This document shows, piece after piece, positions 1-10,034 of a DNA stretch of 64,000 nt. Both the position numbers and the translations under genes were made by a program. Position 1 is the stretch's first letter, and every line of letters begins with the position of its first letter. Source of the stretch: Eurosta solidaginis (lineage: Eukaryota > Arthropoda > Insecta > Diptera > Tephritidae); the NCBI RefSeq assembly GCF_040869045.1, contig NC_090323.1:267410392-267474391 (forward strand). Reading direction: 5' to 3'. Below the pieces are notes generated by a model. That model searched no databases. It was not told where the DNA came from and saw nothing but the letters and a program-made list of their open reading frames with translations.

Positions 1-2500
1 GCGGATTCGAAATACGTAATTGGGCATCAAATTCCGTAGTTGTTCTAGCAAAGCTACTTGGCGGCAACTCAGGCATGCAAACATCAGTCCAGTTTGGAGA
101 TACCGAAAAAATACTAGGTATGTATTGGGAACCACAGTCTGACGTTTTTAAATTTATTCTCAGGTTCACCCGACTGCGTCGAGATCTGTTCACACAGGAC
201 GTAGTTCCAACTAAAAGGGAAGTACTCCAAGTACTGATGTCGGTTTTCAATCCCTTGGGGCTGTTAGCACGCTATACAGTGGGGCTAAAAATATTGTGCC
301 AACGAGTCTGGCGAGCAAATATTGGGTGGGATGAAGAACTTCCCGAGACACTATACGTAGACTGGTTAAAATGGAGGCAACTTTTACCACCGATTGAAGC
401 GGTAGAAATTCCGAGATGCTACTCACGTAATCTGAAATTCGCTACCGACGTCGGCATTCATACGTTCGTTGATGTCAGCGAACATGCCTATGCTGCAGTT
501 TGCTATGTGAGGGTACGCCAAGGAGACGACGTCGACATGTCATTGATAGCGGCAAAAAGTAAAGTCGCTCCATTAAAACCAGTCTCCATTCCTCGTTTGG
601 AACTGCAAGCCGCCGTAGTGGGAGTACGCTTGCCGCAAAAGGTACGAAAAATACGTGGGCTTGAACACCGAAACACCACGTATTGGTCAGATTCCAAATC
701 CGTACTGCAATGGCTTAATATGGACCCACGCAGCTTTCAGCAATTCGTAATGCATCGCGTCGGAGAGATCCTAGAGAGTTCCGACAGCAAACAGTGGCGC
801 TGGGTTCCTACGAAGCTGAACGTAGCCGATCTAGCCACAAAAATTAACAGCGCGGTCGATGACAAACAGTGGCTGAAAGGGCCTAACTTCTCATTTCTAC
901 ATAGTAGCATGTGGCCGAGTTCCGATATGCATAACGAGGTATTAGATACCACCGAGCTTCGAAAGCGAGTATGCGTAATCTATAAAGTCGCACCAATAGC
1001 TCTCAATGTTGAGTATTTTTCAAAGTGGCGCAATCTATATAGAGCAGTTGCGACCTTCATCTTGTACATATTCAAGTTAAAATCCAGACGAGTAAGGCGC
1101 ATCATGCCAAAAGAAGTTACACCAGATATGATTGAGATCGCCGAAAATATTCTGTTCAAACAAGCACAAGCTGAAATTTAATCATCGGAAATTAATATAC
1201 TGTATGCGTGTCACACGCTGAGCAAGCAAAGCAAATTATATCAGCTTAACGCTTATCTCGACGACAAAGGTATTCTGCGCATACGAAGCAGATTAGATTC
1301 AATTAACGAGCACACGGATACCATCGTACTGCCGAGAGAAAGCTACATAACTTTTTTGATTTTTAGAGATTACCACGAAAAGAACCATCATATGGCACAC
1401 GAAACAGTCATTAATAATGTCAAAGGCAAATATTGTATTCCGCGTCTACGAGTATTGTACAATAAAATACGAAAATCTTGCCAGAGGTGCAAAATTAACA
1501 ACGCCTTACCAGAACCTCCACAAATGTCGCCGATACCAGCTGCAAGATTAGCCAGTTTTACTAGACCCTTCACATTCACAGGCGTCGATTATTTTGGTCC
1601 AATACTTGTCAACGTAGGAAGACATAAGGAGAAAAGATGGGGAGTGCTTTATACTTGCTTGACACTCCGGGCAGTACATTTTGAAATCGCTCATGGTCTC
1701 GATACAAATTCTTGTATTATGGCTCTTAGAAACTTCATGGCACGTCGTGGTACTCCAGCGGAGATCTTTTCCGATAACGGCACCAATTTTAAAGCGACAG
1801 AGAAACTCGTCCGAGAAAAACTGATCACGCTTGACTTCGATCGAATTACAGCGACATATGACCGTATTAAGTGGCGCTTCAAACCACCTGGCGCACCCCA
1901 CATGGGAGGCACGTTCTCGTATGAACAACTAAGAACATTTTGCGAAGCATATGCCCCTCATACTCTTTTAATGACGAAAGCTTGCGGTGCGCACTGATGG
2001 AAGTAGAATTCATCATAAACTCGAGACCGCTTACTTTCGTTAGTCTTGAGTCGTCGGATGATGTTGCTCTCACATCAAACCACATGTTATTGGGGTCGGC
2101 AGATGGTCATAAACCCGCGTTCAGCGACGGTATGGACCTAAGGCAACGGTGGCACAAAACGCAGCTCTTTCCAGACGTCTTTTGGCAACGTTGGGTGAAG
2201 GAGTATACGCCGATACTGACCAGGCGAGCCAAGTGGTTGAAAAAAGCTACACCCATAGTAATCGATGATGTGGTTATTGTAATCGACGAAACTTTCCCTC
2301 GTAACTTATGGCCGAAAGGAAGAGTAATCAGCACCATAGTAGCCAAAGACGGACAAGTTCGGCGAGTGACGGTAAAGACCCCTCTAGGGATAATGGAACG
2401 ACCAGCGACGAAGATAGCCAAGTTAGATGTCGGTAATAGCTTAGTAAGCACCGGGGCTACTTACGAGGGGGGGAATGTTACCGCCATAATTAACACTTAA
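1..2500 (+). pseudogene. BEL/Pao pol polyprotein, broken
   Basis: One frame runs to a TAA at 1179-1181 and continues in the same frame to 1997. The stop therefore looks like a single nonsense mutation. The early part (75-900) has the Pao-family signature around FNPLGLLARYTVGLKILCQ and an RNase H-like DVSEHAYAAVCYVR stretch. An H-H-C-C integrase zinc finger lies near 1375-1490 (HEKNHHMAHE, CQRCK). The integrase core shows TGVDYFGP (first Asp) and FSDNGTNF (second Asp). The expected Glu region after PHMGG is rearranged, and the reading continues in another frame at 1995-2500 (EVEFIINSRPLT, then the usual BEL C-terminal tail). Family is clear; activity is not expected. Confidence 0.85.
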
Positions 2501-2790
2501 TGTGAACATGATATTAGTTGAACTCATTTGTAATATTAAACCTTGTACTTATTTAATGTAGGCTTGGAAACTCTAAAAATCTATCTTCTCTCAGGCAACT
2601 CTGAACGAATGTCATATTCGGGCAAGAGTTGGTAATTGTCATCGTCACTTGAGAAAAAGAGAGAAGAGAGGGAAGATAGATTAAAAAATTTTAAAGCCTG
2701 CTGCGCTATTAATTATATTGTAAATTAATAAATAATAACGTTAAATTTAGCTTGCTTGAAAACAATATTCTTTCTCTTACTCCGTGAACA
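2476..2790 (+). repeat. 3' LTR of the BEL/Pao element
   Basis: This 315-bp segment begins TGTTACCGCC right after a G-rich polypurine tract and ends GTGAACA, so it has TG...CA ends with TGTT/AACA terminal inversion. The next base belongs to LINE coding sequence, which sets the right boundary. The matching 5' LTR is off the window. Confidence 0.7.
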
Positions 2791-3608
2791 ATGCCATCGG
2801 TCATGCTAAACGATCCAAAGCAGTGGGCCCAGACCGCATAGCCATGCCGATGCTTAAAAGCCTAGGGAAAGAGGGTTTCAAATATTTAGCGCATGTCTTC
2901 AACCTGTCTCTTTCCACCTTCGTCATTCCCGAAAAATGGAAAATGGCGCAGGTGGTCCCGCTACTAAAGCATGGGAAACCAGCTAACATAGCAGAGACAT
3001 ATCGCCCGATATCACTCCTATCGCCAGTAGCCAAGACGCTTGAAGCCATGTTGCTCCCCTACTTCAAAGCAAATTTGGAGCTAGCCTGTCATCAGCATGG
3101 CTTCAGAAAACTCCATAGCACCACCACCGCGCTAAATGCCATCAGCACCCAGATAAATTGAGATTTAAATCAAAACCCCCACCACAGAACAGTACTCGTA
3201 GCGCTAGACCTATCAAAAGCTTTTGATACGGTCAACCATGGCACGTTACTGCAAGACCTAGAAGGGTCTACCCTTCTCCCATGTCTTAAAAGGTGCACCG
3301 CAAATTATCTGGGTCGTCGGCAGGCATCGGTGCAATTTAGAAACGAAACATCAAAACCAAGAAGAATTAAACAAGGGGTGCCACACGGTGGTGTCCTATC
3401 CCCACTTTTGTTTAATTTCTACATATCTAAGCTACCTTTACCACCAGAAGGAGTTACTATCGTTTCATACGCCGATGACTGCACAATAATGGCCACAGGC
3501 CCAGGCCCACAGATCGATGAGCTCTGCAACAGAATAAACGGCTACCTCCCTGATCTCTCCAGTTTTTTCGCCTGTCCCACACTCGAAAATCTTAGGTGTG
3601 ACGTTTGA
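2784..3608 (+). pseudogene. LINE reverse transcriptase, broken
   Basis: Translation gives a Jockey-type reverse transcriptase: SKAVGPDRIAMPML, YRPISLLSPVAKTLE and HGFRKLHSTTTAL, then a TGA at 3159-3161. The same frame continues with LVALDLSKAFDTVNH (catalytic Asp), KQGVPHGGVLSPLLFN and the catalytic YADD near 3469. A deletion near 3570 joins the end of the domain to later sequence in another frame (3598-3894). The single nonsense codon and the deletion make it a pseudogene. Confidence 0.85.
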
Positions 3609-4511
3609 TCAGGATCTATATTTTGAGCATGCAGCCGCAATTGTACCGAAAATCCAGAGCCGTAACAAAATCCTTAAATCTCTTGCTGGCAGTACTTGGG
3701 GAAAAGACAAAGAAACGCTCATTACCACTTACAAAGCAATTGGCCAACCGATTGCATGCTACGCGTCCCCTATATGGTCGCCAAGCCTAAAAACTAAAAA
3801 CTACACACTGCAAGAAGCTACAGGCCTGTCAAAATACTGCTCTCAGAACCGCCAGGGGCTGTCTTCTTATGTCCCCAGAATACCATCTACATAATGAGGC
3901 GAGAATGCTCCCCATCAGGGAGAGAAATGATGCTAACCAAACAGTTCCTGTTGAATACCCAGAAACCTGGGCATCCCAACAGACATCTGATTGAAGAGCC
4001 AACACCGCCTAGGGGCCTAAGAAGTCATATCCGTAAGCATTATGAGGAATACGGCACCTGAGAACTCAGCCGTATGAAGCAAAAAAACACGAGCAGGTCC
4101 TCAGTGAACTCCACAAACAGGCGTCGGACCTCTATGCCAGGGATTTCCCGGTGAATCCAGTACTCAAAGAACAGTACCCAAAAATTGCGGAAGAGGAACG
4201 CACACTCCCAGGGAAACGCGAGTCACTCTAGCTAAACTTCGATCTGGATACTGTAACAGGTTAAACTCTTATCTATCCAGAATCAACCCCGACATACAAA
4301 ATGTATGCCCTGCTTGCAATGTGTCCCCACATGACACCAACCATCTCTTTAATTGTAATGTGGAACCAACGCCTCTAACACCCCTCATATTATGGTCCAC
4401 CCTGTTGAACAAGTTTCCTTGGACTGTCGTTAGAGGATATTTGTGACAATTTGTGATCGGTCGCAATTATTGGGTGGGGCGAAGCACTGCTACAACAACA
4501 ACAACAACAAT
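2791..4511 (+). mobile_element. Jockey-clade LINE, 5' part cut by BEL insertion
   Basis: This non-LTR retrotransposon carries a reverse transcriptase, a downstream domain with a Cys/His motif and a 3' end GAAGCACTGCTACAACAACA with a short CAA tail. Its 5' part should lie beyond the BEL element to the left. The same family recurs in this window at 7495-7997, 7998-8373 plus 11915-12422, 21117-21180, 49416-50088, 54310-54945 and 58040-59225. Its tail abuts a minus-strand gene relic at 4512. Confidence 0.85.
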
Positions 4512-5866
4512 ATAACTGCAATCCTCAGTGAACCAAAGGTACTTATTTTGATGCAAACGAAAATCTTCAGCGCGTCGCGTATATGCATACTGCTCTGATT
4601 TCGACCACATAGCAGGATCACCGCCACATAAATATAGTTGCATGCTCATATCCGCTAATGCAATATTGTTTCCAATAAAAACTGCTTGCCAAACGCTTGG
4701 CATAATCGAACCACTAACATTTTTAATAAATGCTGGCGCAGTATAATTGCCATTCGTAAAATTATCGTCAGTTCTAATATATCGATTCCAAAATGTGCTA
4801 TGAAATGTAAATTTCTTGCCCAACAAACGTTCAATATGAAAAACTGAACGATATTTATATGCGCTCGAATATGTGCACATCAAAGTCGGTTGTGCGCATT
4901 CACTTAGATAATCAAAGCTTCCATTTTACGTATGCATACTGAGCTGGTATTGCGCAGGGTTCTCAGCGATGTTGGCAAGAAGATACCGTTTTATTTCATA
5001 TACTTCGATGGCAATTTGCTCATTTCGCACTCGTTTACAAGTTTCTGTACATTAAAGAAGAGTTGTGCTCGGAGCTCATTATTTCTTTGTAAATAGATTA
5101 AGTGCGTTATTAGACGTTCCAACCCCAACAGTTGAGGAACACGGAAATGTTATTTTTGCTTTCTAATAATTCAACAGCTTCGAATACAATATTCAAAACT
5201 TCTTCGTACATATTATCTTCATTCAGCAGATCGAGTTGTTTGAGCACTTTACGCACCACAGGATAACTCAGCTCATTATCGCAGATTTGGTTCATGTTTC
5301 AATTGTAATTTACGGGATGTAATGGTAATTCAAGTAATTGAGCACAACGTTCAATGAGGTATTTACGTATTTCCAACTCAAGTGAATTGAACTCATATGG
5401 GTTGCTTTGATCGGTTATTGATACGTTCTTCTTCGTTTTATATAAGTCTATGATGTGTTCGGGATCGTAAAGTAACTTCTCAACATTCAACTTGTGCCAT
5501 AAAACTTTGTAGCCTATATATTTTACAGTTACATTTTGTGCATTACTCGCAAATTCATTTAAAAGATATAATGCAGAACTCCAAAGGATTTTGTCTACAG
5601 TCTCCCATAAGATGCTCTCCAATTCAGTTGTTACATTTGTTTGTTTCGCTATCGTTGACGTAGATCCCTTAGAACCTGCATTGTGAATCGCTGCGTTCCT
5701 TTGTAACATGTCGTTGAAGAGTCTCACGTGCACATCCACTAGAGTCGAATTATTTACTTTGCCCGGACTATTTCTTTCAAATACATATTCCGTCGCTTGT
5801 GTCTGTGCTAGGATTATAAAAAGCTCATTGGGCGCTCTCTGGATCAGCCACTTCTTGTCTAACAGT
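4512..5866 (-). pseudogene. Unrecognised gene relic with two in-frame stops
   Basis: I do not recognise the family. The first block (5866 down to 5110) reads LLDKKWLIQRAPNELFIILA... through VFERNSPGK to a TGA near 5296-5298. It continues in the same frame as NMNQICDNELSYPVVRK up to WGWNV. A second block, after a likely acceptor near 5040, reads RVRNEQIAIEVYEIKRYLL, has an in-frame TAA near 4930, then continues NGSFDYLSECAQPTLMC to FTEDC, where the LINE tail cuts it. Codon structure and several N-glycosylation sequons (NVT, NVS, NNS) suggest an extracellular or membrane protein. Two nonsense codons and the LINE junction argue for a pseudogene. Assembly or sequencing errors in a live gene are the alternative. 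Confidence 0.5.
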
Positions 5867-6180
5867 CTTTCCTATCCTCTACTTGAAAAGTTAATTAGTA
5901 TTCCGTTCCTTTTTTTTTGAACCGGCATATTCGAAAATTTGCTTGCCCACAATTGAAAAATGGTCCGTTCTTCCTTCCTTGTCACTATTCTCCTATCACT
6001 CAGACTCACGGTCCCAGGTTCACGTACTGTCACTACCGCCCTTAATTGTACTCAAACTTCCTCCACCTCTCCCAAGCCCATCTCCCATATCAATAGAATA
6101 TTTCCACCAATTATTTGTGAGCTAATTCAAATATCTGCGGATCCATCTATTACATATTTTTGTCAAACACTGTTGAAACT
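5867..6180. other. No feature seen
   Basis: Mixed sequence between the gene relic and the next LINE relic. A possible acceptor for the relic (a pyrimidine stretch ending in CAAG, minus strand) lies near 5885. Nothing else is supportable. Confidence 0.4.
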
Positions 6181-7100
6181 AATCCAATATGGCTTCATGG
6201 CTAGACAGAATCCCGGCAGAAGCCATTGAAGAAATTGCGCCCAGCGGTCATGCTGTATAGGTAAAGTGCATGTATTTTCCTTGCAATACACGATCTCAAC
6301 AGCGTGATACGAGGCAGACAGCTTACAGCGCATCATCAAAAGTTTCCTACCATATTCCTAGTTTATATACTTCACCTCAGAGAGCCCGCGGACCATGACA
6401 GTCACAGGGGATCGATTCTCCGTCCTGACTTACGAAACATCAGCCACAATGAAATTTGCAATCTTAAAATGTCCGATGAGTCGTCCTTATGCGGATACGC
6501 AGACGACATTGCTGTAGTCATTACAACTCGAAACACAAAGAGTAGTCAGACGCTTATGCACCATCAAACATCAGAAAAAAACAAGTTTATACTCTTAACA
6601 AAATTGCGCTAGAAGTTGGATTAGAAACTTTCTCTGAAAATATGACATCAAAGAAGGTAGTCAACTATTTAGGCATGATATTCCCGAAAATATACTGACG
6701 CAAGCTGCTGATGGGCATCACTCTATCTACGCCACTGTGTGGCTCCTAACTGTGGGAAAACCCACAGCTCTTAACATCCATACAGCGAGCCGAAGCTCAG
6801 AGAGTAGCCCTCGCTTATCGCAAAGTATCAGGGCCAGTCGTACAAAAGATCACTGATATAATACACCATCATCGTTGGAAGGCTATTGAAAGGAAAAAAA
6901 CAGATAGATCAAGAGCTTATAAAAATCGTTAGCTAAGAAAGCGTTTTAGCTCTGGCACAACTGCTGGCAAAATTAACGAGGCTGAAGATGGACAACGATA
7001 CTAATCACAGTTGTTAAAGCATGATCACTATAAGCTTTGGAGAAGTAAACTACATATTATGTTGACCAAACGCTCAGTGGAACTTCTTTAAATGCTTGCC
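6181..7100 (+). mobile_element. R1-type LINE relic
   Basis: A decayed non-LTR reverse transcriptase. At 6411-6540 it reads GSILRPDLRNIS followed by SSLCGYADDIAVVITTRN, which contains the YADD active-site box in the context typical of the R1/LOA group. Further on, NYLGMIF, then QRAEAQRVALAYRKVSGP (6780-6830) and HHHRWKAIERKK match the thumb and connection region of that group. Many stops and frame changes occur. It is distinct from the Jockey-type family nearby. Confidence 0.65.
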
Positions 7101-7136
7101 ATGCAGTAAAAAACGAGAAATACTTAATTGGCGCTT

Positions 7137-7400
7137 AACCGTTTAAACGGTTATGTCCATGTAACAAGGCGCGCAAATGTCTTCTTCATTGGTCTAACTG
7201 GCGCCAATTGATCACACCAAGGTAATTTAAATCGTTTTCTACCTGGTTCTTTTCAGCGGAGTGGGCCACCCCATTCCTCTGCATCCATAGATGGGTTCCG
7301 ATAAGAGTACTTTTTTTGGCCGGGGCATCATCTTTAATTGTGTTAAGTGTTTCAATTCGCTGAACGTTGCACTACTACGGAATGTCTTCCAATAACCCCT
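7137..7400 (-). mobile_element. Minus-strand LINE C-terminal relic
   Basis: Read on the minus strand, the stretch from about 7310 to 7137 gives PAKKSTLIGTHLW then NQVENDLNYLGVINWRQL and HGHNRLNG. This resembles the last residues of a LINE protein common in fly genomes (W-x-QVE-DL-LGV-NWR). It ends in a perfect 16-bp palindrome, AACCGTTTAAACGGTT, at 7137-7152. The assignment rests on recall of this motif. Confidence 0.4.
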
Positions 7401-7494
7401 AAAAAACATCTACAAAGTGAGTCAAAATAGGTCAATAATAAAGAGCACAACGAAGTGTTGACCAGTTTTTGTTAAATTGTCAAACACACCCAGC

Positions 7495-7997
7495 AAACAA
7501 CTGCTTGCTCTGGCTCCGCCTCCAATATGGCTAAGGGAACATCTCCATTTGAACTATGATGAGATCTGACACATATCTACGTAGCCCTTTGATCCAGACA
7601 AGCATAAGGAGGCGCCAGGCAAAATCCGTACAGAAACAATAAACGTCTTTGCTAGGACGCACTCGGTGAACCCCGTTATCAATATACACTATCGTACGCT
7701 TGGAGAAGAAGAAAGCATACTACTAAGGAAGACACATTCACTCTTGCCTAACACTGCTACACCGAAGCACTGCTACAACAACAACCCTGTCCCAAGTTCA
7801 TTCTGGATACTGTAATAGGTTAGGCCCTTAGAATCAACCCTGACATACGCAATGTATGTCCCCACATGACACCAACCATCTTTCAATTGTAATGTGGAAC
7901 GTACGCCTCTAACACAAACTTCCCTATGGTCCACCCTTGTTGAAACAGCTAGTTTCCTTGGACTCCCGTTAGAGGACTTTGATGACAATTTGTAAGT
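7495..7997 (+). mobile_element. Jockey-type LINE 3' relic (family copy)
   Basis: Diverged copy of the same LINE family as at 2791. NPVINIHYRTLGEEES at 7673-7720 corresponds to the NPV...EEER stretch of the better copies. From 7800 it carries the RINPDI...CP region, the HDTNHL-like region and the ...LEDFDDNL end. A 3'-end-like fragment (GAAGCACTGCTACAACAACA, 7764-7783) is misplaced inside it. Confidence 0.5.
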
Positions 7998-8373
7998 GGT
8001 CCAACAAAATAAACAGCTATCTCCCTGATCTCTTCAGTTTCTTCGCCTCGCGCAACCTGACATTGTCACCGACCAAATCATCGGCGACCTTATTTACCAC
8101 TTGGACGCGCGAAATGTCGACCAAATTGAACATCCACGTCAATGGCGTCCTCGATATGGTCGCGAAGCGAAAAGGTTACTCACTGGAAGAAATTACAGGC
8201 CTGCCAAAATACTGCCCTCAGAACCGCTACGGGCTGTCTTCTTATGGCCCTAGAACACAACCTAGATAATGAGAGTATTCCCATTAGGGAGAGAAATGAA
8301 ATGCTAACGAAACAATTTCTGTTGAATACCCAGAAACCTGGGCATCCCAACAGACATCTGATTGATGAGGCTA
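7998..8373 (+). mobile_element. Jockey-type LINE copy, 5' fragment split by the Transib-like element
   Basis: Encodes [19 protein letters not shown] and TLFTTWTREMSTKLNIHVNG (end of the reverse transcriptase). An internal deletion follows, then [20 protein letters not shown] and NRHLIDEATP. The reading stops at the target site CACCG (8374-8378) and resumes at 11915, so 7998-8378 and 11915-12422 are one LINE copy separated by a 3.5-kb insertion. Confidence 0.8.
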
Positions 8374-8378
8374 CACCG
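8374..8378. repeat. Left target-site duplication CACCG
   Basis: Five bases, CACCG, immediately before the CACAGTG end. The identical CACCG follows the other end at 11915-11919. The uninterrupted LINE copies have a single ACACCGC-type sequence here, so this is the duplicated insertion target. Transib elements typically duplicate 5 bp. Confidence 0.85.
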
Positions 8379-8413
8379 CACAGTGGGCCAGGAAGGGGTC
8401 AAAAACGGCCAAA
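8379..8413 (+). repeat. Left terminal inverted repeat of the Transib-like element
   Basis: Begins CACAGTGGGCCAGGAAGGGG and continues with TCAAAAACGGCCA. The reverse complement of the right end gives CACAGTGGGCCACGAATGGG then TCAACAGTGGCCA. The first seven bases equal the consensus V(D)J signal heptamer; Transib ends are known to resemble such signals. Confidence 0.8.
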
Positions 8414-9072
8414 AGTCCATGTTGCAATTTTAATTTTTCGTGTTATTAGCCAAAATATATAATAACTAAGGCAATTGTTCGTAAAATATTATAGCAATTG
8501 CTTAATTATTAAGGTCACAATTTCAATCTGATTAAGAGCGTTGGATTTAAAATTTACAGGTGGGGTATATATTGAAACTGAATTTTTCATTGCATAAAAT
8601 AGTAAATATTTAACGTTTCTCTTCTTTTTCTTATTAACACTGTTCATTACGATAAAAAATAGTAAAAAGCGATTTAAAAAAGTCCCTATTTATAAATTTT
8701 AGCGTATTTTATTGATTAAAATGTTCATTTTTTTTGAGTCGTGCTCCATATCGTTTGCCTGTACTCCTACGTACCACCTCCTATCACAAACGCTTAACAT
8801 AAAATATATTCTACATTTAATATACTTTACTATGATCTTGCTAATTTTTGTTCATTTTTTTTTTAACTGGCGCTACTCCCGTCCCGTCACATTCATTATT
8901 TCCTTGAAATACATTATTGTCGTGGGTTTGTCGAAAATTGGTGGTCAACTTTTAGTTTGCAGTAATAATTAAATTAATATCAAGTATACATTTCATTGAA
9001 CTCAGCTTTTTTAGCATATTTTTTTAAATATTCGTGCTTTTGTTTCTTTCGATTAAGTACATTTACGTAAAT
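8414..9072. other. Transib-like element, 5' non-coding part
   Basis: AT-rich sequence between the left inverted repeat and the first coding-like segment at 9073. No gene, no clear promoter motif and no repeat was identified. Confidence 0.4.
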
Positions 9073-9133
9073 ATGGCAGAATTTACTAAAAGGGAAATTC
9101 TTCAGCAGTTAGATGATTTAAAAGATATTCAGC
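9073..9133 (+). pseudogene. Possible first coding segment of the Transib-like transposase
   Basis: An ATG at 9073 in good context opens MAEFTKREILQQLDDLKDI, after which the reading runs into the start of an inserted repeat at about 9134. Its position, strand and hydrophilic helix-like composition fit an N-terminal piece of the transposase whose main frame restarts near 10060. The link is inferred from position only. Confidence 0.4.
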
Positions 9134-10025
9134 CCAATTCTAAACGAAAATTCCGTGCGAGTTTTTTCCCTTCTCCCATTCCTCGTATTCTAAATAAAAA
9201 TTCCTTGTGAGTTTTTTCACTTCTCCCTTTCCTCCTATTCTGAACAATGTTCGAAAAAGAGGAAACCGGTTATGGGAGAAAAGTAGGTATTATGAATGTG
9301 AGGGAGAGGGAGATTTCTTTGCCATTTCATAGGAGTTTTTTCACTAGTTAAATTAAAGGGAATGCATCAAAATAGTTAAAGGAAATTCGTTCTTTTAAGA
9401 AAGAACACTTATTTGTACAAATTTGTGCTAAAATATATATTTACATTCTACCACAATATTCTCACTGTTATTACAACAACAACAACCACAATATTCTTTA
9501 TTTTAAGTCGAAAAGTATATCACAAGCAACGGAAGAGCTCTTTGTATATTTGATGCAGCTATCCAGAAACTGCGCAAGGATTTTTTAAGAAGGCTTAATT
9601 CGATTTTGGCATATGGCGAACTCAACTCGACGTGGGCGCCAGAAAATTGCTTTGCAGAATGAAAGCAGGCAACTCCGGCGGATTTGTGTTATCCCGCCAT
9701 CTTCTTATTATGCTCCTCTGATGTTGCTGTGGCACCAATTCATTACTCATTTCAGTGAATACCACATGAAATGCAATAATGTGCATTGTTTATACCTTAT
9801 ATCTTAATTTCAAACAAATTCGCAACAATAATTAAACTTTTCAATTTTTTAAACAAAATAAGAAATGCGCAACGAAATTTCAATTGACAAAACAGCTGAC
9901 TTCGAAAATTCGAAATTCCTATTCCCCATTTTTTCTTCTCCCTAGGAGAAAAGAATTGGAGGAATTTTTCCGCGGGAATAAAAAAATCCGCGAGAACAAA
10001 ATTCCGCGAGAATATTTAGAATTGG
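9134..10025. mobile_element. Probable non-autonomous insertion inside the Transib-like element
   Basis: About 892 bp bounded by inverted ends CCAATTCTAAA (9134-9144) and TTTAGAATTGG (10015-10025). Subterminal repeats of an AATTCC-TTCTCC type are found at both ends in opposite orientation. It separates the short ATG segment at 9073 from the main transposase frame. No clear target duplication was found, so the family is open. Confidence 0.45.
9137..9236 (+). repeat. Two tandem 50-bp units
   Basis: Unit 1 (9137-9186) and unit 2 (9187-9236) each begin ATTCTAAA and contain a GAGTTTTTT...CTTCTCCC core; a third unit starts at 9237 and fades. They form the left subterminal region of the insertion at 9134-10025. 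Confidence 0.65.
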
Positions 10026-10034
10026 TCTGATTAA

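Larger units (their letters stand above)
1..2790 (+). mobile_element. BEL/Pao LTR retrotransposon, 3' part
   Basis: The 5' part lies outside the window. The order seen is the Pao-type region after the reverse transcriptase, RNase H-like, an integrase zinc finger plus core, a C-terminal integrase tail, a polypurine tract (2465-2475) and a 3' LTR. At 2790 the sequence passes directly into LINE coding sequence, so this element was inserted into that LINE. The coding part is damaged (one nonsense codon, one frame change), so the copy is dead. Confidence 0.85.

Noticed and set aside
5943..6229. Short plus-strand frames of Ser/Pro/Leu-rich residues.
   Set aside because: Overlapping frames with no motif, start context or splice support.
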